Under the pieces are notes generated by a model. That model saw nothing but the letters and a program-made list of their open reading frames with translations, did not search any database and was not told the origin of the DNA. Made by a program: the position numbers and the translations under genes. A stretch of DNA of 64,000 nt from Fibrobacter sp. UWT2 (lineage in GTDB: Bacteria; Fibrobacterota; Fibrobacteria; Fibrobacterales; Fibrobacteraceae): NCBI RefSeq assembly GCF_900142545.1, contig NZ_FRBF01000011.1, positions 1 to 64,000 of the forward strand. Reading direction: 5' to 3'. Shown in pieces: positions 9,014-18,463 of the stretch (position 1 is the stretch's first letter; each line of letters begins with the position of its first letter).

Positions 9014-9670
9014 TTAGGTCTTGAGCTTGTCCAAGGCCTCGTTCGGGCCGATCACGAACAGCACGTCGTTTTCCTTGAGCACGTAGTCGGCGATGTTACC
9101 GATCTTGGGCTTGGGTTCCAGCGGGTCGCGGATGGCGATCACCTGGATGCCGTACTTGTGGGTAAGGGACAGGTCCTTCAGGGTCTTGCCGAGGAAGGCG
9201 TCTGGGCAGGCGATTTCGACGATGGAGAAACCTTCCATGAAGGGCAGGTAGTCCAGCATGTTCGGGCGGTTCAGACGTTCCGCCAGGGAAATTGCCATGT
9301 CGCGTTCCGGGTGGAAGATGTCTGCCACGCCGAGCTTTTCGAGGATAATCGTGTGGGCCGGGCTACTGGACTTGGCGATAATGTGCTTGACGCCCAGTTC
9401 CTTGAGGTTCAGAACGGTGAGGAGCGATGCCTGAAGGTCTTCGCCGATACAGCAGATGACGCTGTCCACCTTGGAAAGCGGGAGCGATTGCAACTGTTTT
9501 TTACGGGTACCGTCGGCAACGACTGCCTGGGCCACCTGGTTCGAAATATCCTGGATTTTTTCGGGACTCGGGTCTACGACCATCACATCGTGTCCGAGTG
9601 CGGTCAAATGGCGGGCCAAAAAGTAGCCCGTGTTACCCAGTCCTATCACTACAAATTGTTTAGAAGCCAT
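9014..9670 (-). CDS. ktrA: Potassium uptake regulatory subunit (KtrA/TrkA RCK protein)
   Basis: The 218-aa protein has an N-terminal Rossmann RCK domain (residues about 4-120, VVIGLGNTGYFLA dinucleotide-binding motif and an acidic residue ending the second strand in VVDPSP) and a C-terminal RCK_C domain (about 135-218). It is the cytoplasmic gating ring that binds nucleotides and controls a KtrB/TrkH potassium channel. The partner ktrB is two genes upstream in the same operon, with a FISUMP protein between them. No clear Shine-Dalgarno precedes the ATG at 9670, so coupling to the upstream gene (13-base gap) is likely. Confidence 0.92.
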   Translation of the reverse strand: MASKQFVVIGLGNTGYFLARHLTALGHDVMVVDPSPEKIQDISNQVAQAVVADGTRKKQLQSLPLSKVDSVICCIGEDLQASLLTVLNLKELGVKHIIAKSSSPAHTIILEKLGVADIFHPERDMAISLAERLNRPNMLDYLPFMEGFSIVEIACPDAFLGKTLKDLSLTHKYGIQVIAIRDPLEPKPKIGNIADYVLKENDVLFVIGPNEALDKLKT

Positions 9671-9683
9671 GAGTAAAAGATAG

Positions 9684-10325
9684 TTATTGGTCGCCCCATG
9701 TATGGCTGCCGCTAGTCTTGGAATCTTCTACAATGCAACGAACTGCGCCGGCCTGGTCCTTATAAAAGGCCTCTTCTTGCCAGCCTCCGAATTTCTTCCA
9801 CTTGAAATAGTAGGCGTAATCGGCGTAATCGTCTTTTTCTTCGGCGGTCCAATAGACTCCGGTGTTGGCGTAATCGTAATAATCGCCGTTAAAAGCGCGG
9901 AATCCGGTCATGGTGAGGGTCTCTTCAAATTGGCTGGAGCCAAGAGCCCTTTCCCAGTCTCTGATGGTCGGGAGCCTTGTTCCCGGAGGGCAGGCCCTTT
10001 GGGCGAAATGCCAAGTGTAAAGGCGGCCATCTTTTTTGCAATGGGGTCTCTTGTTGTAGCAGGTGCTTTCACTATTTTCGTAGTTCAGGTTCTCGGCCAA
10101 CCATGTCATGCCGCCAACCGTAATGGTCTTGTAAGGCTGGTGGTCGCGGGAATCGATAAAGGTGTTTGGGTCTGCCTTTGCCGAGTTCGCCTGGGCTGTG
10201 GCCGGCTGTGCGGTTTCCTGCGTGGCAGGGGATTTGTCCCAGGGGGAGCGTTCCCAGACCGAGGTGGCGCTTGCTACTGTTGCGGCGACAAGAAGTGCGG
10301 TTGCAACGACATGTCTCGAATTCAT
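9684..10325 (-). CDS. FISUMP-domain secreted protein inside the potassium operon
   Basis: This 213-aa protein has a signal peptide (residues 1-20) and an Ala/Gln/Thr-rich linker, then the Fibrobacter major paralogous (FISUMP) domain, roughly 57-205: the Y.T..VGGMTWLAENLNY opening, GRLYTW, ACPPGTRLPT and the closing AVRC motif are all visible. The fold belongs to the formylglycine-enzyme/C-type lectin-like group and its cellular role is unknown. It starts at ATG 10325 behind AGGAGG, nine bases after the ktrB stop, and ends 13 bases before ktrA. The spacing implies co-transcription with the transporter. Confidence 0.88.
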   Translation of the reverse strand: MNSRHVVATALLVAATVASATSVWERSPWDKSPATQETAQPATAQANSAKADPNTFIDSRDHQPYKTITVGGMTWLAENLNYENSESTCYNKRPHCKKDGRLYTWHFAQRACPPGTRLPTIRDWERALGSSQFEETLTMTGFRAFNGDYYDYANTGVYWTAEEKDDYADYAYYFKWKKFGGWQEEAFYKDQAGAVRCIVEDSKTSGSHTWGDQ

Positions 10326-10334
10326 AAGGCCCTC

Positions 10335-11723
10335 CTAGCCTACCATGATGTCTTCTTCGGCGTACCACATGCCCTGCTCCTGCTTTTTTACGGCAGAAAT
10401 CAAGAACAGCGGACCCATACGGCCGACAAACATGACAAGGCAAACCACGATACGGCCAGGAATCGAAAGGTCCGGGGTGAGACCCATGGAAAGACCGCAG
10501 GTGCTGTAGGCGCTTGCCACTTCGAAGAATACCTTGAGGAACGAAACTTGCTCGATGGAGTTGCCGGCGGCCTCGGTTTCGAGCAACACGAGGGTTGCCA
10601 CCACCACAACCACGATAGCCACCACGAAGATTCGCACAGCCTTATCGACCGTGGTTTCGGGAATGGTACGGCCAAGAATCTGGGTCTTGTTGCGGCCGAG
10701 CAGGCGGTTGAATCCGAGCAGGAAGATCACGGCGGTGGTTGTCGTCTTGATACCGCCACCGCAGCTACCCGGGTTTGCACCGATCAGCATGATAATCACA
10801 AAGAAGAACAGCGAGCCCACGCTCAGGCCGGGCACGTTTACGGAGTTCAGGCCTGCGGTACGGCTGGTGAATGCCATGAAAGCGCTGGTTTCCAGCTTTT
10901 GGCCGAAGTTCAGGCCCTCGAAGGTGTTGCTCCATTCGCTGAACATAAAGAAGAGAATGCTCACGAGAACGATAATCAGGGTAAAGCCTGTGGCAATGTG
11001 GGTATGGAGCGATACCTTGCGGATAGCGCGCTTCTTAAAGTCGAACAGGTAGCGGATTTCGGTAATGGCCAAGAAGCCGAAACCGCCGGCCAGCGCGAGC
11101 ACGCAGGTGGTAATGTTCATGAGCGGGTTCAGCTGGAACCGTTCAAGTGAATCCGGGAACAGGGTAAAGCCTACGTTGCAGAACGAGCTTACCGCCTGGA
11201 ACAGACTGCAGAAAAGGCGGTCGTAGAGTTCCATGTCGCTAAACTGCGTAAAGTACACCACAGCGCCAATGGCTTCGAGTAAGAAGGTAAAGGGGAGCAC
11301 TGCTTTCAGGATTCGGCCAGCGTCGACGTTACCTTCCTGCGTGTAGTTCGCGAGGAGGGCCGACTGGTGGTTAAATCCCGGGTGCATACCGGCAAGCAAG
11401 ATAATCACGGTAGAAATCGTCATGATTCCAAGACCGCCCGCCTGCATCAGGACCACGAGCACCCAGTTGCCAAAGGTGGTAAAGCTTGCGCTAATATCGA
11501 TAGTGGTAAGGCCGGTAACGCATACGGCAGACATAGCTGTAAAGAACGCGTCGAGTACGCCTACCGGTTCACGCTGCGCAAACGGGAGCGACAACAGGAG
11601 TGCCCCCAAAGAAACCAGCGCGAGGTAGCCGGACACGATCATCAAAATCGGGTTGCCCGACTTTTTCTTGACTTCGGCCTTCTTTTCCACGAAGTCAAAC
11701 GCTTCGTACCTAGAACGTAACAT
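10335..11723 (-). CDS. ktrB: Potassium uptake channel subunit (KtrB/TrkH family)
   Basis: The 462-aa integral membrane protein has the repeated helix-pore-helix pattern of the SKT superfamily. Filter-like loops appear near SAVCVTGL, SFCNVGF, NPGSCGGGIKTTT and STCGLSMG. Together with KtrA it forms a cation-coupled potassium importer. The length is near that of KtrB/TrkG proteins. It starts at ATG 11723 with a 67-base divergent spacer to the BASS transporter. It is the first gene of ktrB-FISUMP-ktrA. Confidence 0.93.
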   Translation of the reverse strand: MLRSRYEAFDFVEKKAEVKKKSGNPILMIVSGYLALVSLGALLLSLPFAQREPVGVLDAFFTAMSAVCVTGLTTIDISASFTTFGNWVLVVLMQAGGLGIMTISTVIILLAGMHPGFNHQSALLANYTQEGNVDAGRILKAVLPFTFLLEAIGAVVYFTQFSDMELYDRLFCSLFQAVSSFCNVGFTLFPDSLERFQLNPLMNITTCVLALAGGFGFLAITEIRYLFDFKKRAIRKVSLHTHIATGFTLIIVLVSILFFMFSEWSNTFEGLNFGQKLETSAFMAFTSRTAGLNSVNVPGLSVGSLFFFVIIMLIGANPGSCGGGIKTTTTAVIFLLGFNRLLGRNKTQILGRTIPETTVDKAVRIFVVAIVVVVVATLVLLETEAAGNSIEQVSFLKVFFEVASAYSTCGLSMGLTPDLSIPGRIVVCLVMFVGRMGPLFLISAVKKQEQGMWYAEEDIMVG

Positions 11724-11790
11724 GGGCGTAAATATAGAAATTAATCCCTATCTTGCCTAGGTTTTGGCGGTTTTCTACATTTGGGCCCGT

Positions 11791-12708
11791 ATGAAGAATT
11801 TGCGTGCCATTTTGATGCCGATTGCGATTTTACTCGGGATTTTGCTCCCGCAGGCACACGTGCTTTCGCCGTTAATGCCGTTTTTGATCGGTACCATGAT
11901 GTTTTTGACGTTTGTGACTAAAATTCCGCCGCAAACGCATGGTTACACGTTTAAAATTGAAATTCGTGCACTGATTGTGAGCTTGATTCTGGTGGCTGCC
12001 ATTGCGGGCATTGTAAAACTCTTTGACCTTCCGCGCGAGGTACTTTTGGGTGGTGCGATTATTGCGCTTTGCCCGCCTGCAAATGCGGCCCCTGCTATGG
12101 CGAAAATGCTTGGCGGTTCGGCCTCGCTTGCCTTGAAGATTTTCTTGAGTGGAAACCTGATTGCGTGTTTTTCGATCCCGATTGTGTTCGGTTACCTGAC
12201 AGGAACTGATGCTGGTCTGAGCGAAATCGCGATGAAGATTTTCAATACGATTCAGCCGATTATTAGCATCCCGCTGGCGTTTGCGCTGGGTCTGCGAGCT
12301 TTTTACCCGGAACTTGCTGACCGCGCCGCGAAATACCAGAAGTACACCATGTTCGTGTGGACGTTCTCGGTGTTCGTAATTTTGGCGAAGGCGAGCTACG
12401 ACATTCGCGAAATGGGATTCACGGAACTTTGGAATAGCGGTAAACTCCCCATGATGGCGGGAATTTCGCTGATTCTTTGCATTCTCCTTTACGCCCTCGG
12501 CTGGTATGTCGAAAGGAACCGTCGCCCGATTGAAAGTGCGCAGAGCATGGGCCAGAAGAATACGACGCTCGTCATCTGGATTGCGACTTTGTATGCGGGC
12601 CCCGTGGTGGCACTCGCCCCCACTTGCTATGTGGTGTGGCAGAATCTGGTGCTCAGCTATCTGAGCGCGAGGATTAAGCCGAAGGAACCTGCAAAAACGG
12701 ATGGCTAG
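11791..12708 (+). CDS. Bile acid:sodium symporter (BASS) family transporter
   Basis: A 305-aa membrane protein with about 9-10 hydrophobic helices; the ATG at 11791 fits better than an in-frame TTG at 11764. The CPPANAAPAMAKMLGG stretch corresponds to the crossover motif of BASS-family sodium-coupled organic-anion transporters. The substrate cannot be told from sequence. Its last four bases overlap the 3' end of the convergent carboxylase gene. Confidence 0.75.
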   Translation: MKNLRAILMPIAILLGILLPQAHVLSPLMPFLIGTMMFLTFVTKIPPQTHGYTFKIEIRALIVSLILVAAIAGIVKLFDLPREVLLGGAIIALCPPANAAPAMAKMLGGSASLALKIFLSGNLIACFSIPIVFGYLTGTDAGLSEIAMKIFNTIQPIISIPLAFALGLRAFYPELADRAAKYQKYTMFVWTFSVFVILAKASYDIREMGFTELWNSGKLPMMAGISLILCILLYALGWYVERNRRPIESAQSMGQKNTTLVIWIATLYAGPVVALAPTCYVVWQNLVLSYLSARIKPKEPAKTDG

Positions 12709-15700
12709 GACAATTTTTTTACGGCCAAGAGGCATTGTCCTGCCTTGACCTCGGAAGACTCCTTCACAAAGACCTGCGATACAATCCCGCCACTCGCAGC
12801 AATCACCGGAATTTCCGTTTTCATGCTTTCAATGATAGCGAGGGTATCACCCGCCTTCACTGTTTCTTCCGGCTTTGCGATTAGTTTCCAGAGGGAACCT
12901 GCGACAGGGCTGTAAACACCGTCTTCACCATCTGCAAGCGTGATTTCTGCAATCGGAGTAGTCTGTGCACTATGACTTTCGAAAGTGAATTGGCCATTCG
13001 CAATCCAGCGTTCCTTTTCTTCTTCGAAGGCTTTGGTTCGCTTTTCTTCGAAGGCCGAAATGGATTCCGCATTGACAGCAAGGAAACGTTCGTATTCTTC
13101 GATGTCAAAGGAGCTATTTTCCACAACAACATGGAATTTGCCGGCGGCAAAATCCTTACGCATTTGCAAGAGTTTATCGGCGCTCACTTCGTAGAAGCGA
13201 ATCTGGTCGAAAAAGCGTAGCAGGTACGGTAGCGGGAAATCGCTTGTTTTCTTAAAGCGATTCCACATCTGCACAGTACGGCCTACAAATTGGTAACCAC
13301 CGGGGCCTTCCATCCCGTAAACGCACATGTATGCACCACCGATGCCCACGGCGTTTTCGGGGGTCCATGTACGAGCCGGGTTGTACTTGGTTGTGACAAG
13401 ACGGTGCCTCGGGTCTAGCGGCGTCGCGACAGGCGCGCCCAGGTACACGTCTCCGAGTCCCATCACAAGATAATCTGCAGCAAACACGATTTGTTTCACA
13501 TCATCGATAGATTCGAGGCCGTTAACTCGGCGAATGAATTCGATATTGTTGGGGCAACACCACGGAGCATCCGGCCTGACTGTCGTCACATACTTTTCGA
13601 TTGCGATTCTTGTCTGAGGGTCGTCCCACGAAAGCGGCAGGTAAATCGTACGCGTCGGAACCTTTGTGAGCTTATTCTTCCGCAAGTGTTCTGCCAAGTC
13701 CCAAAGGCGTTCCAAAACATCCTTCTGACGAATCTTCCTGATGTCATAGTGAATCTGTATGGAACGAATACCTGGCGTGACATCGATAAGTACATCAGCA
13801 AAACGTTCCTTGACAGCGAGCATCCAGGCATGTGCTGTAAAGCGGAGACGCAAATCGATTATCGCCGGGCCAAATTCGACAAGCACGTTATCATCTCCAT
13901 CGGCACGCACAACGACATGTTCCATTTCAGAATCCTTATTGAATTCTGAAATGATGGGCGAAGTCACCGGAGAGGGAGTCAACAACGGCATCGCCTTCGA
14001 AGCTTTTTCGGGTGCTTCGAGCGTTTCTTCTCGAGCGAGACGGATTTTTTCAGCATCTTCCGCCGAAAGCGGCACAAAACGGACCTTATCACCACTGCGG
14101 AGCTGTCCCATTTTCCAAAGTTCCGCCGAAACAATCGTCACAGGACAAGCGAAACCACCTAAACTCGGCCCGTCGACACCAAGGATAATGGGCATATCCC
14201 CAGTAAAGTCAACGGTACCTACGGCATAAGCGTTGTCGTGCAAATTAGACGGATGGAGCCCCGCCTCGCCACCATCGGGTCTCGCCCACTTGGGTTGAGG
14301 TCCAATTAGGCGAATGCCCGTTCTCGAAGAATTATAATGAACTTCCCATGTCGCAGCGAAAAATTCATCAATATCTTCCTGAGTCAAATAATCGGGAGCA
14401 CCGTGGGGGCCATACATCACGCCAATTTCCCATTCGGAACTGATAGAAGGAATAGCGATATTCGAGGGAATTACCGATTCACCCGCAATATCGTTTCCAA
14501 TATGCAAGATATCCCCTGCCGTCAAGGCGCGACCACCGTGACCGCCAAAGCCGCCAAGCGTGAAAGTTGATTTGCTGCCTAGGTATTCGGGAACGTCAAC
14601 GCCACCGCGGATTGCTAAATAACAACGTTGCCCAGCCTTCGTAACGCCGAATTTGAGGACATCCCCATCATGAATTTCGACAGGAGTATTCTTGAAACAT
14701 GGTAAATTGTTTATCGTCGCCGGGAAATCACCACCCGTAAAAGCAATCAATGCGTTTGTATGGAATACAAGCGTACATCCCGAATGGGTCATTTCGATTC
14801 CGGCAGCATTCTCGGCATTACCAACAATTTTATTTGCAAGCCTAAAACTGTAATTATCCATAGGCCCGCTAGGAGGAATGCCAACGTCCCAATACTTTAA
14901 GCGTCCCGGATAATCCTGAATTGTAGTCTGCAAACCCGGAGCGAGAACCTCAAAAATTCGGTCATGGTATTTATAATCGTTCAAAATCCAAGTCGAAACT
15001 TTGCCCGAAACAAAATTAGGCATTTCAAGCACATCGCGCAGAAGTTTGATATTTGTCTCAAAGCCGCATAGTTTGACATCGGCCAGAGCCTTCTTTGCCT
15101 TTTCAATATTATCTTCGCGGTCCTTACCAGCGACAATGATTTTCGCCAAAAGCGGGTCATAAAAGGCACTAACTTCCGTGCCACGGGAAACCCACGTATC
15201 GACACGGATTCCTTCTGGGAAAATCACTTCTGTTAAAAGGCCACTACTCGGGCGGAAATTTTTGCCGGGATCTTCGGCATAAACGCGAAATTCCATAGCG
15301 TGCCCATGCGGCACAAACTTTGCTCCAATTTCAAAGGGGCGCTTTCCAGCAGCAAGTTCAACCATCCAACGCACTAAATCAACATCATAAACTGTTTCAG
15401 TAACGCCATGTTCAACCTGCAAGCGCGTATTGACTTCAAGGAAATAGAATCGATCACTCGGAGCGTCGTAAATAAACTCCACCGTTCCTGCAGAACGGTA
15501 AGAAACCCCCTGCACAAGTCGCAGAGCCGCATCATGCAGTGCTTCACGAGTCTTTTCGGGCAAGCAAGGCGCAGGAGTTTCTTCAATCACCTTTTGGTTT
15601 CGACGTTGCACAGAACAGTCTCGTTCACCGAGCACGACAGCATTTCCTTCGCCATCACCAAAAACCTGCACTTCAACATGTCGACCACGTTCCACGTATT

Positions 15701-16298
15701 TTTCGACAAAGAGACCCGCATTCTTAAAGTTGTTTTCACTCAGCCTCTTAATTCGCTCAAAACTTTCAACAAGTTCTGTTTCGTTGTGGCAAATACTCAT
15801 ACCAATGCCGCCACCGCCTGCAGTGCTCTTAAGCATCACCGGGTAGCCAATTTCTTTGGAATGTGCAATCGCATCATCCAAGTTTTCCAAAAGTCCGGAA
15901 CCAGGAACTAGCGGGACATCAAATTCCTGTGCAAGTTCCTTACTACGGTGTTTCAGACCAAATTCAATGAGGTGTTTTGGAGTCGGGCCGATAAAAGCAA
16001 TTCCATTATCTTCTAGAGTCTTTGCAAAATCAGCGTTTTCACTCAAGAAACCGTAACCGGGATGAACAGCCTCGGCTCCAGTCGACTTAATTGCTTCCAA
16101 AATGGCAGGAACATTCAGATAGCTATCCTTGGCCGGTGCAGGACCAATACGAACAGCTTCATCCGCCATCAATACATGAGCTGCAGTTTCATCCGGATCA
16201 GAATAAACGGCAACAGATTTTACACCCATCTCTTTCAGGGTTCGAATAATGCGACAAGCGATTTCGCCACGATTTGCTACAAGTACTTTGTTGAACAT
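12705..16298 (-). CDS. Biotin-dependent guanidine/urea carboxylase
   Basis: A 1197-aa multidomain enzyme. Residues about 1-450 are a biotin carboxylase (ANRGEIACRIIRT, ATP-grasp GGGGIGMS, EVNTRLQVEH). About 455-760 is the KipA/AHS2 half (TTIQDYPGR, SGPMD) and 815-1040 the KipI/AHS1 half, together the carboxyltransferase. Residues 1128-1197 are a biotinyl domain with the biotin Lys at 1160 in ESMKTE. This order is that of urea carboxylase without the fused allophanate hydrolase. Enzymes of this type in clusters with DUF1989 proteins were shown in other bacteria to carboxylate guanidine rather than urea; that assignment here is from context. AAGGAG precedes the ATG at 16298. It is the last gene of an eight-gene operon. 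Confidence 0.9.
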   Translation of the reverse strand: MFNKVLVANRGEIACRIIRTLKEMGVKSVAVYSDPDETAAHVLMADEAVRIGPAPAKDSYLNVPAILEAIKSTGAEAVHPGYGFLSENADFAKTLEDNGIAFIGPTPKHLIEFGLKHRSKELAQEFDVPLVPGSGLLENLDDAIAHSKEIGYPVMLKSTAGGGGIGMSICHNETELVESFERIKRLSENNFKNAGLFVEKYVERGRHVEVQVFGDGEGNAVVLGERDCSVQRRNQKVIEETPAPCLPEKTREALHDAALRLVQGVSYRSAGTVEFIYDAPSDRFYFLEVNTRLQVEHGVTETVYDVDLVRWMVELAAGKRPFEIGAKFVPHGHAMEFRVYAEDPGKNFRPSSGLLTEVIFPEGIRVDTWVSRGTEVSAFYDPLLAKIIVAGKDREDNIEKAKKALADVKLCGFETNIKLLRDVLEMPNFVSGKVSTWILNDYKYHDRIFEVLAPGLQTTIQDYPGRLKYWDVGIPPSGPMDNYSFRLANKIVGNAENAAGIEMTHSGCTLVFHTNALIAFTGGDFPATINNLPCFKNTPVEIHDGDVLKFGVTKAGQRCYLAIRGGVDVPEYLGSKSTFTLGGFGGHGGRALTAGDILHIGNDIAGESVIPSNIAIPSISSEWEIGVMYGPHGAPDYLTQEDIDEFFAATWEVHYNSSRTGIRLIGPQPKWARPDGGEAGLHPSNLHDNAYAVGTVDFTGDMPIILGVDGPSLGGFACPVTIVSAELWKMGQLRSGDKVRFVPLSAEDAEKIRLAREETLEAPEKASKAMPLLTPSPVTSPIISEFNKDSEMEHVVVRADGDDNVLVEFGPAIIDLRLRFTAHAWMLAVKERFADVLIDVTPGIRSIQIHYDIRKIRQKDVLERLWDLAEHLRKNKLTKVPTRTIYLPLSWDDPQTRIAIEKYVTTVRPDAPWCCPNNIEFIRRVNGLESIDDVKQIVFAADYLVMGLGDVYLGAPVATPLDPRHRLVTTKYNPARTWTPENAVGIGGAYMCVYGMEGPGGYQFVGRTVQMWNRFKKTSDFPLPYLLRFFDQIRFYEVSADKLLQMRKDFAAGKFHVVVENSSFDIEEYERFLAVNAESISAFEEKRTKAFEEEKERWIANGQFTFESHSAQTTPIAEITLADGEDGVYSPVAGSLWKLIAKPEETVKAGDTLAIIESMKTEIPVIAASGGIVSQVFVKESSEVKAGQCLLAVKKLS

Positions 16299-16309
16299 GG
16301 CTATCTCCT

Positions 16310-17143
16310 TTAGTATTTAATCAATTGTACAAGAAGTTGTGTTAGGGATCCTTCTGGATTTTCAAGTTCTCCAAGGATCGTAAAATGGTTATGGTTCGTA
16401 AGCAAATTGAACGAGCCAGGAATATCTTCTTCGGTGCGGTGCATCGCGAATTCAGCACTTTGCCTACGGAGTTCCGAAAGTTCATCCGCTCCAACAACTA
16501 CGGCTATCGGCTTTTTTACGAACGACCTACGGAGAGGACTATACAAAAGAATCTCGTTTTCAGTAAGTTGAAGCTTATCATTCAAAAAACATTGCGAAAT
16601 CGGTTTCAAGTCATAGATACCACTAATAGCAAGCGCCCCACATACACCAACTTCATCAAGTACACTTACAGCAAGATGCGCACCAGCCGACCAACCCGAT
16701 ACATATACACGCGAATTGTCAAAGCCCAAATCTCCGCTATGAATGCGTAAATAACCAAGCGCACTGCGAATACTTCTTACAATTTCACGCATATTCACAT
16801 CGGGAGCAAGCGGGTACCCAATATTTGCAACATCAAAACCATGCGCAAGAGGACCTCTTGCAATAAAACGAAACTGCTCTTTACTCCGCATTTGCCAATA
16901 TCCACCATGAATAAACACAAACAGAGGAGCCCCCGTTTTTCCACAACTGAAATAATCCAAGCACTCTCTTGGATGTCTTCCATAACGTATATTCAAGCCA
17001 TTGGGATACTCCATCGAAATTTCGGCACTTTTTGTACTGAAATTTTCAAGCAATTCGCGGCTATTTTCTACAGCACGAGTATTATCGTAAGCCTGATCAA
17101 GCAATTCCTTGGTGAAATTTCGATATACGTAGCCGTTTTCCAT
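16310..17143 (-). CDS. Alpha/beta hydrolase (arylformamidase-like)
   Basis: A 277-aa alpha/beta hydrolase. The oxyanion motif HGGYW (near residue 80), the nucleophile elbow GWSAGAH and a C-terminal His in NHNHF form the expected Ser-His machinery, with an Asp in the VVGADELSE loop. The HGGYW pattern is typical of kynurenine formamidase-like and carboxylesterase proteins. It sits between the DUF1989 genes (18-base gap) and the carboxylase (11-base gap), so it probably acts on an amide or carbamate in the same pathway; the substrate is unknown. Confidence 0.75.
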   Translation of the reverse strand: MENGYVYRNFTKELLDQAYDNTRAVENSRELLENFSTKSAEISMEYPNGLNIRYGRHPRECLDYFSCGKTGAPLFVFIHGGYWQMRSKEQFRFIARGPLAHGFDVANIGYPLAPDVNMREIVRSIRSALGYLRIHSGDLGFDNSRVYVSGWSAGAHLAVSVLDEVGVCGALAISGIYDLKPISQCFLNDKLQLTENEILLYSPLRRSFVKKPIAVVVGADELSELRRQSAEFAMHRTEEDIPGSFNLLTNHNHFTILGELENPEGSLTQLLVQLIKY

Positions 17144-17161
17144 AAGTCCATTCCAAATAAA

Positions 17162-17803
17162 TTATTTTTCAAAAACCAGCAAGCGAATCGGAGTCGGATT
17201 GTAGTCATTGCAGGGATTGTTCAACTGAGAACAATCCGAAAGCAGGAACATCACATCCATATCGGCACGCAGTTCTATGTACTTGCCCGGTCCCGAAATT
17301 CCATCGGCAAATTCCAGGTGCCCCTTGTCATCTAGAATAACCTTTGTGAAAAAATTCAGGTTACAAGTCTGATCGCGCTTGCTCATCCCATAATTTTCAA
17401 GCGTACGCACGAACGTGTCACGGCAGCTGTGCATATAGCGAGTCTTGTCCGTATAGCGCACCACGTTTCCTTCAGCGGAGCATCCGCTTCCAAGCGTATC
17501 GTGTTCTCCGCAAGTATCCGCAATCACCGTAAGCATTGCATTTCCACAATTGCTGCGAATGACCGTGCCGAGTTCAATCATCGTATTCGCCTGTGCCGTA
17601 ATCGTATTGTTCGCATTATAACGTTCCGTCGGATCGTTCGCATTGTAAATCTGCACATCGCCGGACTGATTCCCTTCTACATCGACCATGCGGAGCACCT
17701 GTCCCTTCTTTAGGGGAAGCATGTAGCCGTCGCCCGCAAGCACCGTCACATCGAAGACGGCGTCCTTCAAGTCATGGGAACTTTCAAGAAGTTTTGAGTT
17801 CAT
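17162..17803 (-). CDS. DUF1989 protein, UAAP2-like copy 2 (carboxyguanidine deiminase subunit)
   Basis: A 213-aa DUF1989/urea-carboxylase-associated protein. DTCG.HDTLGSGC and the NLNFF, ADGIS and NNPCN motifs are visible; the Cys and His residues are candidate metal ligands. In guanidine degraders two DUF1989 proteins form the deiminase that turns carboxyguanidine into allophanate and ammonia. This one is a clear paralogue of the gene just upstream. Its ATG at 17803 overlaps that gene's TGA (ATGA), so translation is coupled. The frame extends upstream to 17821, but the ATG is the better start. Confidence 0.85.
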   Translation of the reverse strand: MNSKLLESSHDLKDAVFDVTVLAGDGYMLPLKKGQVLRMVDVEGNQSGDVQIYNANDPTERYNANNTITAQANTMIELGTVIRSNCGNAMLTVIADTCGEHDTLGSGCSAEGNVVRYTDKTRYMHSCRDTFVRTLENYGMSKRDQTCNLNFFTKVILDDKGHLEFADGISGPGKYIELRADMDVMFLLSDCSQLNNPCNDYNPTPIRLLVFEK

Positions 17804-18453
17804 ACAGACTCCTTGTCCCACACAATCATCCTGACCGGGGTCGGATCGTAAGCATTACAGGGATTGTTCAGCTGCGGACAATTACTCACGACCGCGAGCA
17901 CATCCATCTCGGCACGCATTTCCACGTACTTTCCCGGCGAAGAAATCCCGTCAGCAAAGTTAAGGTTTCCCTGTTCATCAAAAGGAACGTACATGAAGAA
18001 ATTCAGGTTGTTCACCTGGTCGCGCTTGTCCAGATTCGGGGTTTCAAGCAGCACCTTCAAGAACGATTCACGGCAGGCATGCATGTAACGTTTCTCAAAC
18101 GCATAGCGACAGGTGTTGCTTTCGCAGGAGCAAGCACTTCCGAGCGTATCGTGGTCACCACAAGTATCGGCAATCACCGTAAGCATCACGTTATCATCGT
18201 TGGAATAAAGCTTCGTCCCTACACCAACAAGGCAATTCGCCTGTCTTTGCACCGTCTGCTGAACGCTGTAGCGTTCCGACGGATCGTTCGCATTGATGAA
18301 CAGTGTATCAACAGCCTGGTTTCCTTTAAGGTCCAAAATGCGGAAAATCTGACCTTTCTTGATCAAATGCAGCCAGCCCTTCCCGGCGGCAACATCCTCG
18401 ACATAGCAGGCATCTTCTTCCTTGAGCGAACTTTCCAAATACTTCGTAAACAT
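17800..18453 (-). CDS. DUF1989 protein, UAAP2-like copy 1 (carboxyguanidine deiminase subunit)
   Basis: A 217-aa DUF1989 protein with DTCGDHDTLGSAC, KRDQVNNLNFF, ADGIS and QLNNPCN motifs. It shares most of its conserved positions with the downstream copy (17162-17803), which points to a local duplication. The second copy carries the same candidate metal-binding Cys/His residues. By homology to characterised clusters it belongs to the deiminase acting after the carboxylase. It ends in a four-base overlap with the next gene and starts 11 bases after the preceding DUF1989 gene. Confidence 0.85.
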   Translation of the reverse strand: MFTKYLESSLKEEDACYVEDVAAGKGWLHLIKKGQIFRILDLKGNQAVDTLFINANDPSERYSVQQTVQRQANCLVGVGTKLYSNDDNVMLTVIADTCGDHDTLGSACSCESNTCRYAFEKRYMHACRESFLKVLLETPNLDKRDQVNNLNFFMYVPFDEQGNLNFADGISSPGKYVEMRAEMDVLAVVSNCPQLNNPCNAYDPTPVRMIVWDKESV

Positions 18454-18463
18454 GATAGACCTC

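Noticed and set aside
9687-11150. Plus-strand frame of 487 codons across the potassium operon
   Set aside because: It spans two genes on the other strand and their short spacer and shows no domain.
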